From positions 95,666,604-95,730,603 of the forward strand of contig NC_134356.1 in the NCBI RefSeq assembly GCF_048569485.1: DNA of 64,000 nucleotides. Direction: 5' to 3'. The stretch is from Anomaloglossus baeobatrachus. Lineage: Eukaryota; Chordata; Amphibia; Anura; Aromobatidae. The notes under the pieces were generated by a model. The model was given only the letters and a program-made list of their open reading frames with translations, was not told the DNA's origin and searched no databases. A program made the translations under genes and the position numbers. Below, one piece after another: positions 46,306-58,840 of the stretch (the stretch's first letter is position 1; each line of letters begins with the position of its first letter).

Positions 46306-47182
46306 CCCCTCCCTTTCTTGTTTGTTTTTTCACCATTTGGTGTCCTGGGATTTGTCTGTTTTGTATATTCCTTCATTGGCGGTTCCTCTCCCGGTTCTCT
46401 GCAACCAACTGATGAGGGAGGGGGACTGCCCCTTTTTTATCTGTAGGTTTCCTGTCCTGAAGGGGGCGGATCCCTCTCTCGTGGGTGCTGTCGTGGACTC
46501 AGGAAAATCCCATTACCGGTAAGTAATATAGTCTTTTTTTATATATATATAGAAAACGCAGTGTTTACATTTGTCAAGAGTCTGCCAGAGGGTGCATTTT
46601 TGTTGTCAAACCAGAACGCAGCGTGTGGACATAGCCTTATCATCTTCTTCCTCTCTGAAGAGGCAATTTGCATATTAAGAGGTGATCCACTACAAAGCAT
46701 AGTGGCCACATTGATGTAAAGCTGGGTAAGAAGGCTTTTATAAATATCTTTTTGTTGTGAACTTTGTGAGCGGTGCTATCGCTGTCCCCTCATCCCGATC
46801 ACGTGACCCAGGCTGCAGCGACTTTTTGATGTCCGGCGATGTCACGTCAAGTTCTAGTTGACCCAACATCACCGAGGCGGGACTCAGTCTCTGAATGACT
46901 GGGCTGTGGGTGGAGTTTCACTGCACAGCCCACCATCTCGCTTGCTTGTAGTGCTCTGCAGCTCTGCTGGGCTGTGATGTATAATGAAACCCCGCCCACA
47001 GCCCAGTCATTCAGAGACTGAGTCCCGCCTCGGTGATGTCGGGTCAACTGGAAATTGACGGTATCTCATCGGACAACATAGGTCGCTGAGCCGGGAGTCA
47101 CATGATCAGTATGAGTGGAGAGCATACTATAGCATTGCTCACAGACAGAATTCACAACAAAAGGTATTTAGAAAAAGCCTAA

Positions 47183-47884
47183 AGGTGTCACACATAGCGA
47201 CAACGACATCGCTGCTAAGTCACCATTTTCTGTGACGTAGCAGCAACGTCGCTGTCGCTGTGTGTGACATCCAGGAACGAGCTGGCCCCTGCTGTGAGGT
47301 CGCCGGTCGTTGCTGAATATCCTGCTTAATTTTTTGGACATTGCTCCCCCGCTGTGAAGCACACTTCGCTGTGTGTGACAGCGAGAGAGCGACGAACTGA
47401 AGCGAGCAGGGAGCCGGCGTCTGGCAGCCTGCGGTAAGCTGTAACCACGGTAAACATCGGGTAACCAAGAAGCCCTTTCCTTGGTTACCCGATATTTACA
47501 TTAGTTACTAGCGTCCGCCGCTCTCACGCTGCCTGTGCTGCCGGCTCCCTGCATACGTAGCTGGAGTACACATCAGGTAATTAACCCGATGTGTACTCTG
47601 GCTAGGAGTGCATGGAGCAGGTAGCCGGCAGCACAGGCAGCGTGAGAGCGGCGGACGCTAGTAATTAAGGTAAATATCGGGTAACCAAGAAAAGTGCTTT
47701 CCTTGGTTACCCGATATTTACCTTAGTTACGCTTCCACGCGTCAATGCTGGCTGGGGGCTGGTCACTGGTGACATCTGCCTGTTTGACAGCTCACCAGCG
47801 ACCATGTAACGACGCAGCAGCGATCCTGATAAGGTCAGATCGCTGGTCGTGAACGCTGCTGCGTCGCTATGTGTGACACCACCT
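47183..47884. mobile_element. Harbinger-like MITE (AGGTGTCACACATAGCG family)
   Basis: AGGTGTCACACATAGCGAC and inverted AAGGTGGTGTCACACATAGC ends, with TAA at 47180-47182 and 47885-47887. Two inverted blocks of GGTAACCAAG / CTTGGTTACCCGATATTTAC form internal hairpins. Confidence 0.8.
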
Positions 47885-47887
47885 TAA

Positions 47888-48281
47888 GGCTATGTGCACA
47901 CTTTCCGTTTTCACCTGCGTTTCTGGTGCTTTTTAGGTCCGTTTTGAACTGCAGCGTTTTCATGCCAAAATGCATGCGTTTTGATTTTCCAGCAAAGTCA
48001 ATGGAAATTGTGGATTTCCTGTCCGCACTTTGCGTTTCTAAACGCAGCGTTTAATTTGCATAATTTTGGGCAAAAACTCTGCGTTTAAAGAAGCAGCATG
48101 TCAATTGTTTTTGCCATTTTGGCTGCGTTTTGCTAAAATTGAAGTCAATGAAAAATGGCAAAAAGCCAGAAACATCAAAATTCCAGCGTTTTACATGCTT
48201 TTTAGCTACAGAGAGAGTGCGTTTTGGACTAAAAAAAAACGCATGCTTTTGTGACCTTAAAATAATGGAATAATATGTCCC

Positions 48282-48320
<39 letters not shown>

Positions 48321-48672
48321 TCTGACAATTAAAATAATGAAAAATATTAATTTATTGTTATATTACCGCAAAAACTTATAAAACCGCTATAATTATATGA
48401 AATATAACTATTTTCTTTATTGTTTCAATAATTGTGTTGCTTTTTTTTTTTCCCTTTTTTCATTGTGTTTGACTGTTTAAACTTTATTGATCAGTGTCTT
48501 TATGTTCAAAATACATCTGTCAAAACGCAATGTAAAAAGCGCTAAAAACGCAGCAAATATGCATGCGTTTCTAGCGCTATTTTATGGACAAAAGCAACTT
48601 TGGCAAAATCAATTACTGCCAAAATGTGCGTTTTGAACTGCAAGTAGGACGACGCAAAGTGCGCACATAGCC
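47888..48672. mobile_element. Harbinger-like MITE, GGCTATG family, next to the previous MITE
   Basis: GGCTATGTGCACACTTTCCG and inverted GGCTATGTGCGCACTTTGCG ends. It is preceded by TAA at 47885-47887, which is also the right duplication of the neighbouring MITE, and followed by TCA. Contains a (CA)n tract. Confidence 0.78.
48284..48317 (+). repeat. (CA)n microsatellite
   Basis: About 17 CA repeats inside the MITE. Confidence 0.95.
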
Positions 48673-48880
48673 TCACCCAGCTTTACATCTATGTGGCCAC
48701 TGTGCTTTGTAGTGGGCCACCTCTTTAACTTTACAGAAGAGCATGCAAGGCTTTTAAGTCTCCTCATACTGGCATGCCAGACTGGGTGTGTCAGTCCACA
48801 AGGTGCATGCTTACCCTTTGGAGCCCATGTGAAGCTGGGGAGTTTGTATCACCTGGTCTGTCCTAACAGTTACGTCTAAG

Positions 48881-49241
48881 GCTATGTGCGCACGTTGCAT
48901 AAAAACATGCAGTTACGCTGCGCTTTGTAGCGCAGCGTAACTGCATGCGTCCTGCGTCCCCTGCACAGTCTATGGAGATTGTGCAGGGGCCGTGCGCACG
49001 TGGCGTCTAAGAGCGCAGCGCTACGGCTACTGCCGAAGCGCTGCGCAAAAAGAAGTGACATGTCACTTCTTTCCTGCGCTTTGCCGGCAGCTCCTGCTCT
49101 GTCTATGGCAGGAGCTGCAGGCAGAGCGCATGGAATCGGCTCTCACTACGGACATTTCTGCAGCGATCTAAAGCGCACATGTGCTCTTCAGATCGCTGCA
49201 GAAATATCTGCAGGGCTAGTACGCAACGTGCGCACATAGCC
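48881..49241. mobile_element. Complete Harbinger-like MITE, GGCTATG family
   Basis: Perfect 19-bp inverted ends GGCTATGTGCGCACGTTGC, flanked by TAA on both sides. Hairpins around GCTGCGCTTTGTAGCGCAGC and AGTGACATGTCACT. Non-coding. 48729-48877 shows nothing. Confidence 0.9.
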
Positions 49242-49425
49242 TAAAACTTAAGTTATCTGAGCGCAGACATCTGCAAGGATGGCCAAACTTTTGCATTGGC
49301 CCATATTCCTTTTTGTAATTTGTAAAATGGAAAAGTTGAAAAAAAATTTTTTGCCTAAAATACAAAGGAATTGTGTCATCATTAAGTTTGCCTTTAGGAG
49401 ATCATTTCATCTTTAACTTGCTTAA

Positions 49426-49600
49426 CCCCTTCACAACCGGGGATGCACCAGTATGTCCTTTGCCATGTCTGTCGCGAGTGCGTGGTCATCTCCTGCTGAT
49501 TTGATCAGCAGACATGAGGGGGGTGGAGTGTCGATATACTGGTCTAATAAGATTGTGCACCACCTATATAGCAGCTGTTTACTATACCCCCTCCTTACCT
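49426..49600. mobile_element. Left end of a TTAA-flanked MITE (CCCCTTCAC type)
   Basis: TTAA at 49422-49425 followed by CCCCTTCACAACCGG, like the element at 29850. No matching right end was found, so it is probably truncated. 49601-51070 shows no gene; only repeat-like scraps such as GATAGATTCCCTTTAAG near 50320. Confidence 0.45.
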
Positions 49601-51074
49601 TGCTCTGCAACTGATTGTGGTCTGACTGAGTGGTGCAGGACTATTTCTTTTGCTTTAGATCTTTTAGAACAAACTATAGCTGCCATGGGTGGAAGGATTC
49701 AACCTACATAATTAGGAGGGGAGCAGATGTGATAGGCCTCCCCACAACATGTGATCAAAGGAGCAAGCAGACAAGAGATTAACTCTTGCCAGACTGCCTA
49801 TGAATCAGCATACAGCAGGTTGACACCTGAGTCTGCCTGTGTTGATCCCAGACATCAGAAAAACCATTGGGTGGAGTGTCAGTCTGCAATCTGAACATAG
49901 GCTGCCGCCGTGAGTCACTGAAGTTTGTGCAAAACCCCATGTGACAACTTCCTTGCAGAAGTGGCATAGAGTGATGCATAATGTGTTTAGTGGATGTTTT
50001 TGGAGACAGAACCAAAGTAGAGTAATACATCTTATAGTTTTCAGTTACAATGTCTGTTTTTTCCAATCCTTGATGTGCTTTATTTTCTTAGTTTTCTGCT
50101 TCAGTTCAGAAGTCAAATTTGGATTGTTTTGTTTCCACATGATAAAATCACAATTTTTTTTTCCTTGATTTTGGAAAATCACTGTAAAAAATTAAGCAAA
50201 TTTACATAATGTGAACATGGCTTAAATTAGTGGTTAGCGGTTTACCTGACTTTTGTATACATATCTGGGATAAGCAGTTCAGATGAATGAGCGATGTCAA
50301 GATTTCCCAAACCCCTGATAGATTCCCTTTAAGTAGCAATTCTCATCTACCAGCAGGTTTTTGCTATGTAGTCTGAAGACAACGTGCTGTAATGGTTATT
50401 CTATAGATTACTGACAGGAGTCTCTTATCTCAAAGTGCTTTTGTTTACCTGTAATGTTAATTTAAGCTTCAGTAGCTTTATTATTGATGGACTGAGGAGC
50501 AGAAGTCCGACCCCACCCCATCTGTGATTAGCAGCTTCTGTCTATGGAATTGTACACTGAAAGCCTGGTGTGGGCGGGGGTAACTTGTTAACCTAACACT
50601 AAAATGTTTCCTTTTGTTAGAATGGCTGCAGCCAGTAATCTAAGGGATGCATCGTTGTGTTCAGGATCTCTTTGTCTACATTGTGCTGCTCTCAGATGAG
50701 ATAGCAAAAACTGCTGTAGCGTCCCCATACATCGTTCCTGAGCTTATGCTTCTGGACACACCCCGTAACTTAAGTGCACACTCCCCACTACAATAATGCC
50801 ACACACGGGGCCGCTTACTGTGGTTTAGGCACAGGGAGGTAAGAAGGACGAGGGCATTTGGATTCGTGAGCGCATATTTCACTGGATTTTATTTTAGGGG
50901 TGGGGGCCATATCACTTTTCCAGAGTTTCTTCTACCAGTAACTTTGGACCCCTGCATATTTCCACTGACAGATGACAGACCAAAGTGGGGGCTGGTTTTG
51001 TGTGGGTAAGTTAGGGGTTTTATTGGTAACATTTTGGGGTACAGAACTTTTTTTTTCGCTTTACTTATAAGGCA

Positions 51075-51452
51075 TGGATCACATTCTGTGCTCTGCGCTG
51101 AGCACTTACGTCGGGTTTTCCATGTAAATCCCCCAAAAATGTGACTCAGATGAAACCCCCGACGTTACCACTTACTCTGATGAGGCAGATGGAGACACTA
51201 TGGACTCCATTTGACATCTGTTTCTCTGGTGTCCATCTTTGTAGGCATGCATAGAGCTGTGGTCGTCCACATTTTTGCTCTACAAACATACCTAATATGA
51301 TTGGACATTGGCGGGCCAGAACAGAGAGCAGACAGAGTCCAAAGTGTCTCCATCTGCCTCATTAGAGTAAATCGTTCCAAACGGGTTTTGTCTGAATCGT
51401 GTGTGTTTGGGATTTACATAGAAACCCTGATGTAACACTCAGCAGAGAGCGC
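51075..51452. mobile_element. Palindromic MITE with long inverted arms
   Basis: GATGAGGCAGATGGAGACAC near 51178 is inverted near 51345 (GTGTCTCCATCTGCCTCATT). TGTAAATCCC near 51123 pairs with GGGATTTACA near 51409. Non-coding. Confidence 0.65.
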
Positions 51453-51530
51453 AGGATAAATATCAGTCGAGCCTTATTCCGATTTTTGGGAGGCAGAATG
51501 AAGAGACAGACAGCAGTGCAGGAATACATA

Positions 51531-53138
<1,608 letters not shown>

Positions 53139-54280
53139 GTGTATGTTCTCTATGATAAAGCCTGCAGCGGCTGTATCTGGGTCAGTCTGAACCTCCCATA
53201 CTGATCGGGAGCCGATGACCTCACACTGACAGCACAACCCTGACCTGCATCAAGGGTCAAACTCTGCAATAACTCCCACTGATCCTCATCAGAGCGGCCT
53301 GTGACACAATTTTAGATCAGCGTCACTGCACAGACATAGCAATAATTGGTCACCATTTCTTTAAAGAGTTAATTTTATAGTGTAGATTACTTTAGTTCAA
53401 ACTCTAAATATACTGTATATCTACTCACATTTCATGAATCTCTCAGAATAGCCAATCAATTAAGTTGGTTCTTTCTCTATGATACCCTGTATATTGCATA
53501 TCTGTTTTTTTTGGTGGACCAAGACCTTAATACAAGGATATATAATACACTATTATTTTCACACTTCTCCCTCCTCTTTCTTATATGAATCAGGCAGAAT
53601 TGAACAGCGATCTGTTCATTAGAAGTGAGCTGCAGTCTGCTGCAGAAGAGACATTCAGTGAGGCCTGCTCCCGGGATGTTCAACACAGAAGAGCAGTGAT
53701 AAGGATCCAGCAGGATGAAACAACGATCTATTCAGCAGAAGCGAGAGTCAATGAAGTGTAATAGGTGGCAGAGCCCCATGGTGTCTCTGTGCTGTGTCTT
53801 ATGTATTTACTGTTGAATATTATAAATACATGTGTTGATATTTAAGTGTTTTTAGAGAAGATGTACGTTAGATCTGTCTATCAGGTTACCAAATGCTGCC
53901 ACCTAGTGTTCGGGTTAGCCGGTGGTAGAGCGACTTTTAGAAGAGATGTTAGATAAGACAGGGCTAAAGTAGTAAAAGGGAGGAGTGACAGATGGCAGGG
54001 AGTATGGTTAGGAGAGGGAGCTCCAGAGGAAGTCAGTCGAAAATTGGGTTCAAAGTGAGAGGATGTGGCCTCGGTGCTAGGGCCAATCAGGGAACCCTGA
54101 AGTAACCTCTGGAGGTCAGAGCCTACAACTCACCCCGATGGGCTTAGACAGTCATCCAACTAGAGAAGCCGCTGGGACCCAGAAGCAGTGGAAACTGTGC
54201 AGTATTAGGGGGAAGGAGGCGTAGACCCTGGAGTATTGAGGACAAGGTCCAATCATAGTGGTGGACAGAACCCCTGGTGT
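53139..54280. other. No gene seen; dispersed repeat pieces
   Basis: 53380-53500 resembles 55085-55210 (GTGTAGATTACTTTA, TCTCAGAATAG, CCTGTATATT), so both are copies of a dispersed repeat. 53800-54280 is unclassified and has no domain-bearing frame. Confidence 0.4.
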
Positions 54281-54610
54281 TATCAAGGTGGAAAGGCGTA
54301 TGGTTATTTGGCCCCTCCTAGTCTAAAAAAACCAGCCAACAGCTGCCTCAAAAGTGGGACATCCATTACATGCCCCAATTCTGGCGCTTTGCTTGGCTTT
54401 TCCCGATTACCCTCTAGCGGTGGCAGTTGGGGTAATACTTTTGAGGTTGATGTTAGCTGTGAATTGAATTCTCTCATCAAACCCAGGGTTTAAAAATGGA
54501 TAGGCGTCTATCAGACATCCTCATTACTAACCCAGCAAGTGTAGGTTTAAAAAACACACACCCACAGGAAAAAAATAGTTTATTTGAATTAAGACTCCCC
54601 CCACACTCCC
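54281..54610. repeat. R1-family repeat piece
   Basis: CTCATTACTAACCCAGCAAG, AACACACACCCACAGG and GTTTATTTGAATTAAGACTC match R1. Confidence 0.55.
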
Positions 54611-54628
54611 TCATTCGTATATTGAGTA

Positions 54629-54992
54629 CAGATTACGAGTGTTGTCCCTGAGCTCACTCTGTGACTGCATTCGGTATGGGCTGATAACAGATAATGATAT
54701 AGTGTCTCATGCAGTTGGACACGCTGTCAGTGTGCATATGAAGTTCACTGATACAGATGCACCGAAGCTATTGTGTGAGTTGTATTGTCTTCATCATCTT
54801 TACTGTAATGTAATTGTGGTGCCGCCTAGTGATATCTGTGTCTCATATTTCTATCCATGACTTGCATCCCGGAACTCCCGCTGCATCTGTAACACTGAAC
54901 TACACATATCATGCCACATGCTATCACTATCTGTTATCAGCCTTTAACGTGCGCAGCCACAGTGTGAGCTCAGGGACAAAACTCGTAATCTG
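54629..54992. mobile_element. MITE with ~40-bp inverted ends
   Basis: CAGATTACGAGTGTTGTCCC at the left and inverted CAGATTACGAGTTTTGTCCC at the right, continuing through TGAGCTCAC. Non-coding interior with a hint of a palindromic centre (GATAACAGATAATG / ATCTGTTATC). Confidence 0.75.
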
Positions 54993-55216
54993 AACCAAAT
55001 ATACCATTGTACTGATCCTAACCTCACCCTATCTAGTTCAGACATAACTTTAATTGGCCTCTATTTCATTAATGAGTTATTTTTACAGTGTAGATTACTT
55101 TAAACTCTGGTAACAGATAAATATCGGCCTACGTTTCATGACTCCCTCAGAATAGACAATTGATTAAGTAAGCGACCTTGGCTTTTTCTCTGATTCCCTG
55201 TATATTACATTACCTT

Positions 55217-55600
55217 AAAGAGGGATCCACTACAAAGCATAGTGGAAACATCGATTTAAAGAAGGGAAAGAAGACTTTTTCCTAAATACCTTCTTTTTCC
55301 AATGTTGCCTGTGAGTGGCGCTATCACTGTCCGCTCATCCACATCACGTACCCGGGCTGCTGTGCCGTCATATGTCTGATGATGTCACGTCAACTTCCGG
55401 AATTGGAAGTTGACCCGACATCACCGAGGCGGGACCCTGTCTCCATGAGTGCCTGGGCTGTGGGCGGAGCTTCATCAAATATCACAGCCCAGCATCTCGC
55501 ACTCTCACTTTCACCTCTTAACAGAATGCTGCAAGCACTGTCCTGCAATTTCTGGACAGTTGGCAATCCTGTTCTCCTCCCCCGGATTGTTTCAGGCTCA
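55217..55600. mobile_element. Partial copy of the 46679-48724 TTAA element
   Basis: TTAA at about 55213, then AGAGGGATCCACTACAAAGC, GACCCGACATCACCGAGGCG and GCCTGGGCTGTGGGCGGAGC, as at 46679-46920. The right half is replaced by the next MITE. Confidence 0.65.
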
Positions 55601-55687
55601 CAGTGAGGCGAGGGTCACACCACCGTATTTTCTTCCATTCAAGCAAATTGGTCCAAATATGCTAATCACACTCTGATCAGAGTTTAA

Positions 55688-55978
55688 CACTAGAAGTCCC
55701 AGAGAGGGGTCATTTAACATTTCTACCTGTGGAACCCAGAGACGGGTCGAATGACCTAAAGGATTTTAGCCAACATTCTATAATCACTGTCTTTTGTTCT
55801 GTAATTAAGGCCACTACTGTCGCACCACAGGAGGTTGTTGTTTTCCATTGAGTTTAGCCATTTAGTTTCTAGTTAGTTCTATTCAGTTTATTGTATTTGA
55901 TAATATAACTGACTAAGAGTCATTTGACCCTCTTTCGGGACTTCAGGGGGGAGCTCGAAATTTCTGCGACTTCTAGTG
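55688..55978. mobile_element. piggyBac-like MITE
   Basis: CACTAGAAGTC and inverted CACTAGAAGTCGCAG ends flanked by TTAA at 55684-55687 and 55979-55982. Arms GGTCATTT / AAATGACC-like sequences pair. 291 bp, non-coding. Confidence 0.85.
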
Positions 55979-56124
55979 TTAATCAGAGTGTGATCTGATT
56001 TTCTTAGGTGTGGAGAAGATGGACACAATTTTTTATCTCCATTTTCTCTATTTTGCAGTCCATGAAAAATGGAGAGCATTCAGTTGTCATCCAAGTGTGG
56101 TCCGATGTTTTCCAGAGACTCATA

Positions 56125-56707
56125 GGGGCCCTTTGCACACTATGACATCGCAGGTGCGATGTTGGTGGGGTCAAATCGAAAGTGACACTTTTCCGGCGTC
56201 GCTCTCAACATCGTAGTGTGTAAAGCATTTTTGATACGATTAACGAGCTCAAAAGCGTCGTAATCGTATCATCGGTGTAGCGTCGGTCATTTCCATGAAT
56301 TTGGAAAGACCGATGTTACGATGTTGTTCCTCGTTCCTGCGGCAGCACACATCGCTGTGTGTGAAGCCGCAGGAGCGAGGAATATCTCCAACCTGCATCC
56401 CGGCCGGCAATGCGGAAGGAAGGAGGTGGGCGGGATGTTTACGTCCCGCTCATCTCTGCCCCTCCGCTTCTATTGGTCGCCTGCCGTGTGACGTCGCTAT
56501 GACGCCGCACAACCTGCCCCCTTAGGAAGGAGGCGGTTCGCCGGCCAGAGTGATGTCGCAGGGCAGGTGAGTGCATGTGAAGCTGCCGTAGCGATAATGT
56601 TCCCTACGGCAGCTATCACCATGATATCGCAGCTGTGACGGGGGAGGGGACTATCGCGCTCGGCATCGCAGCATCGGCTTGCAATGTCGTAGTATGCAAA
56701 GGGCCCC
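56125..56707. mobile_element. MITE with GGGGCCCTTTGCA ends
   Basis: GGGGCCCTTTGCACACTATG and inverted GGGGCCCTTTGCATACTACG, flanked by ATA on both sides. The interior is similar to 62660-63232 (GGCAATGCGGAAGGAAGGAG). Non-coding. Confidence 0.8.
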
Positions 56708-57134
56708 ATAGACTTGTATGGCCAACTGCAATCCAAAGTACAAATGCAAGTCGTGCACGCTGCAATTTTTTTTCCTTGAATTGACTCAGTCAAAGCAACA
56801 AATCAGACATGTGCACAGCCCCGGAGAAAAACATTGGTCTGAGTGAGAGCCAATGTTTTGTTGCATCGCTACAGGCCAAAAATACATTTGTGTGACCCAA
56901 GCCCATGAAGCACAGGGAGATAGAAGGCTCCTTGCTATACCACTCCACACAAGAAATCATATAAAGAAATTGTGCATGAGAACATATAGACTAAAACAAT
57001 ATAATTGTTTATTGATATTCTGGTTAAAATAATAATAAAGTGGACATTGAATCAGCAATGGAACAGAGAAGGCAATAGACACACAAAAGGGCAGGCGTGG
57101 ATCCTATGATGATGGAAAAGTATCACATGGAAAC

Positions 57135-57480
57135 ATTGTAAACATAAGGTAAAACTGCCACCAGATTGTATTCATCCCCATATAGATAGTAATAAGGGAC
57201 TGTTACCCAAACCAATAGTATGTGCACATATACAGCAGTGTACAATGTATTCATACAACCTCTGTGCAGATGATAATAAGGGATTATTGCCCAAAATAAT
57301 AGTAAGTGCACATATACAGCCAGAAGCACATCCAACCGATGTTACCAAACAATTAGTATGTGCACATATACAGCAGTGTACAATGTATTCATACAACCTC
57401 TATGCATTCATACAACCTCTATGCAGATGATAATAAGGGACTATTGCCCAAAATAATAGTAAGTGCATATAAGGTAGATT
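57135..57480 (+). repeat. Imperfect ~120-bp tandem repeat
   Basis: GTATGTGCACATATACAGCA, ACAATGTATTCATACAACCT and GATGATAATAAGGGA recur at about 57185, 57270, 57350 and 57415, with small internal duplications. 56904-57134 shows nothing. Confidence 0.75.
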
Positions 57481-57510
57481 TCTGTACCTGAGTAGGATTA
57501 TCACCCAGTA

Positions 57511-57785
57511 GGCTATGTGCGCACGTTGCGTAATTGCACTGCAACGTAAACGCCTGCGTCCGTCCCCAGCACAATCTATGAAGATTGTTACATAATCCAT
57601 CTGCACGTTGCATTTGAGAGCGCAGCGATTTGCATGCTGAAATTTTGATCCAAATCGCTGCGCTCAAAAAAGCAACATGTCACTTATGTCGTGCGCTTTG
57701 GATGCTGCTCCCACTCTGTCTATAGGAGAGGCATCATCCAGAACGCATGAAATCGGCATCTATATTATCTACTACAGTACGTAAT
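57511..57785. mobile_element. Truncated Harbinger-like MITE, GGCTATG family
   Basis: The left terminus GGCTATGTGCGCACGTTGC is intact (57511); the interior resembles 48881-49241. The right end is degraded to CTACAGTACGTAATT. 57786-58128 shows no gene. Confidence 0.65.
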
Positions 57786-58840
57786 TATTTTTTACTTCTA
57801 AGCACCAACTTTATTAACCCAGTGAGCCAGACCTAGTCTCCCATGGACCGAGAGCAGTGACACCCTTTGGACTGGACCGCCCCCAGGTGAATATTATAAA
57901 GGTCTTTTTTACATTCTACAGAGCAGCCTAGACTCTTATATACAGTATTCCTGAATACGGTATATAAGAGCTCACTGGTGGTGGCCATAGCTCATAAGGG
58001 AAAAACCTGGTGACAGGTTCCCTTTAATAAATTGGACCCTTTATATTTTGCGAAGCCTTTTATGTTGTCTTTTATTTTTCCTTGACAGCTTTGCTTTATC
58101 CAGATGTTTAAGATTTGTGAAATGCAATTGTGGCGCCCCTGAGGCTTCAGTCGCCACAGGATACTCTACCTCACTTAAGGTGTAGTGCTCATCCCGGGTA
58201 AGGAGGAGGCTATTCACTGGTGTTTAGCACATTTACACAACACACACAGTTTGGGTGCTTTCCTACTGGGACTTTCCGGTTGCTAGGACGACAACTTAGG
58301 AGAAGGGGCAGCACTGGGGAAGTAAGGCGACACACTGAGATTCACCAGAGAAGAGAACAGACTAAGAGAGAAGAACTGTGGTCACTGAGGGAAGTGCTTG
58401 AGAGCTCACTCAGGACCAGCGCTGATGGGAGTGTTTCAGAGCTCCCTCAGGGAAAGAGGAGACGATTCACAGACAGGAACATAGAGAGACGCAGAAGTAA
58501 CAAGGTCACTGAGGGGAGAGCTTGATTGCTCCCTCAGGACCAGCGCAGACAGGGTGCGGAGCCCTACGGGGGTGAATACTTCACGTTTCATCAACAGAAT
58601 CCGCCAGGTGAGGGGATTGCACGTCTCCAAGCTCACACAAGTGCCCGGGCCACAGTAGCAGAAAGAGCCAAGCTGGGACCACAGTCCGACTCAACAAGGG
58701 ACTTGCGTTTCCTGCTTGACAGGACAAGACTTAAACACAGACCAGGAGTCCCTGTAGAGCTTTATGTCACAGGTATTCCCCACATAGCGCAAGGAGGAAG
58801 GTCTCAGTGACTAAAATGAACTTTGACTTCAGCCCCTGTG

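Larger units (their letters stand above)
41609..46537 (+). mobile_element. Non-autonomous DIRS-type element, copy C, with minisatellite interior (fossil)
   Basis: Inverted termini of about 100 bp (CACCCACGAGAGAGGGATCC, CCCCCTCCCTCATCAGTTGG) lie at 41612-41720 and 46400-46510 and look practically identical. An internal complementary region sits at about 46210-46305. No reverse transcriptase or gag is visible; about 3 kb of the interior is tandem repeat. A piece resembling the recombinase C-terminus remains before the internal complementary region. It cannot encode its own replication and presumably depended on a relative. The terminal identity suggests a recent insertion. Confidence 0.85.
40724..46636. 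mobile_element. Harbinger-like MITE interrupted by DIRS C
   Basis: TTA GGCTATGTCCGCACGTTGC at 40721-40742 and GCGTGTGGACATAGCC TTA ending at 46639 are inverted termini flanked by the 3-bp duplication TTA. Between them lie R1-type sequence and DIRS copy C. The internal order is partly unclear. Confidence 0.6.
46679..48724. mobile_element. TTAA-flanked element with ~50-bp TIRs, split by two MITEs
   Basis: GAGGTGATCCACTACAAAGC at the left and its inverse near 48685-48724 at the right, with TTAA at 46675-46678 and 48725-48728. A hairpin centre around 46860-47045 pairs GGCGGGACTCAGTCTCTG with its inverse. A second partial copy is at 55217-55600. Non-coding. Confidence 0.75.
32785..49425 (-). mobile_element. 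Tc1-like DNA transposon, expanded by nested insertions
   Basis: The left end starts CAGTGGCATGTAAACG. The left inverted repeat runs 32785-33046 and resumes at 38813-38905. The right inverted repeat is at about 49255-49425 (TTAAGCAAGTTAAAGATG read on the minus strand, matching 32850-32890). Transposase remnant on the minus strand at 38935-39883. Insertions: SINE tail (32892-33033), DIRS B (33047-38812), and a block from about 39950 to 49250 holding MITEs and DIRS C. The right outer tip is missing; a TTAA element starts there. Confidence 0.75.
55607..56903. mobile_element. MITE hosting two other MITEs
   Basis: GCGAGGGTCACACCACCGTA at the left and inverted GGCTTGGGTCACACAAATGT at the right. Contains a TTAA-flanked MITE (55688-55978) and a second one (56125-56707). 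Confidence 0.6.
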
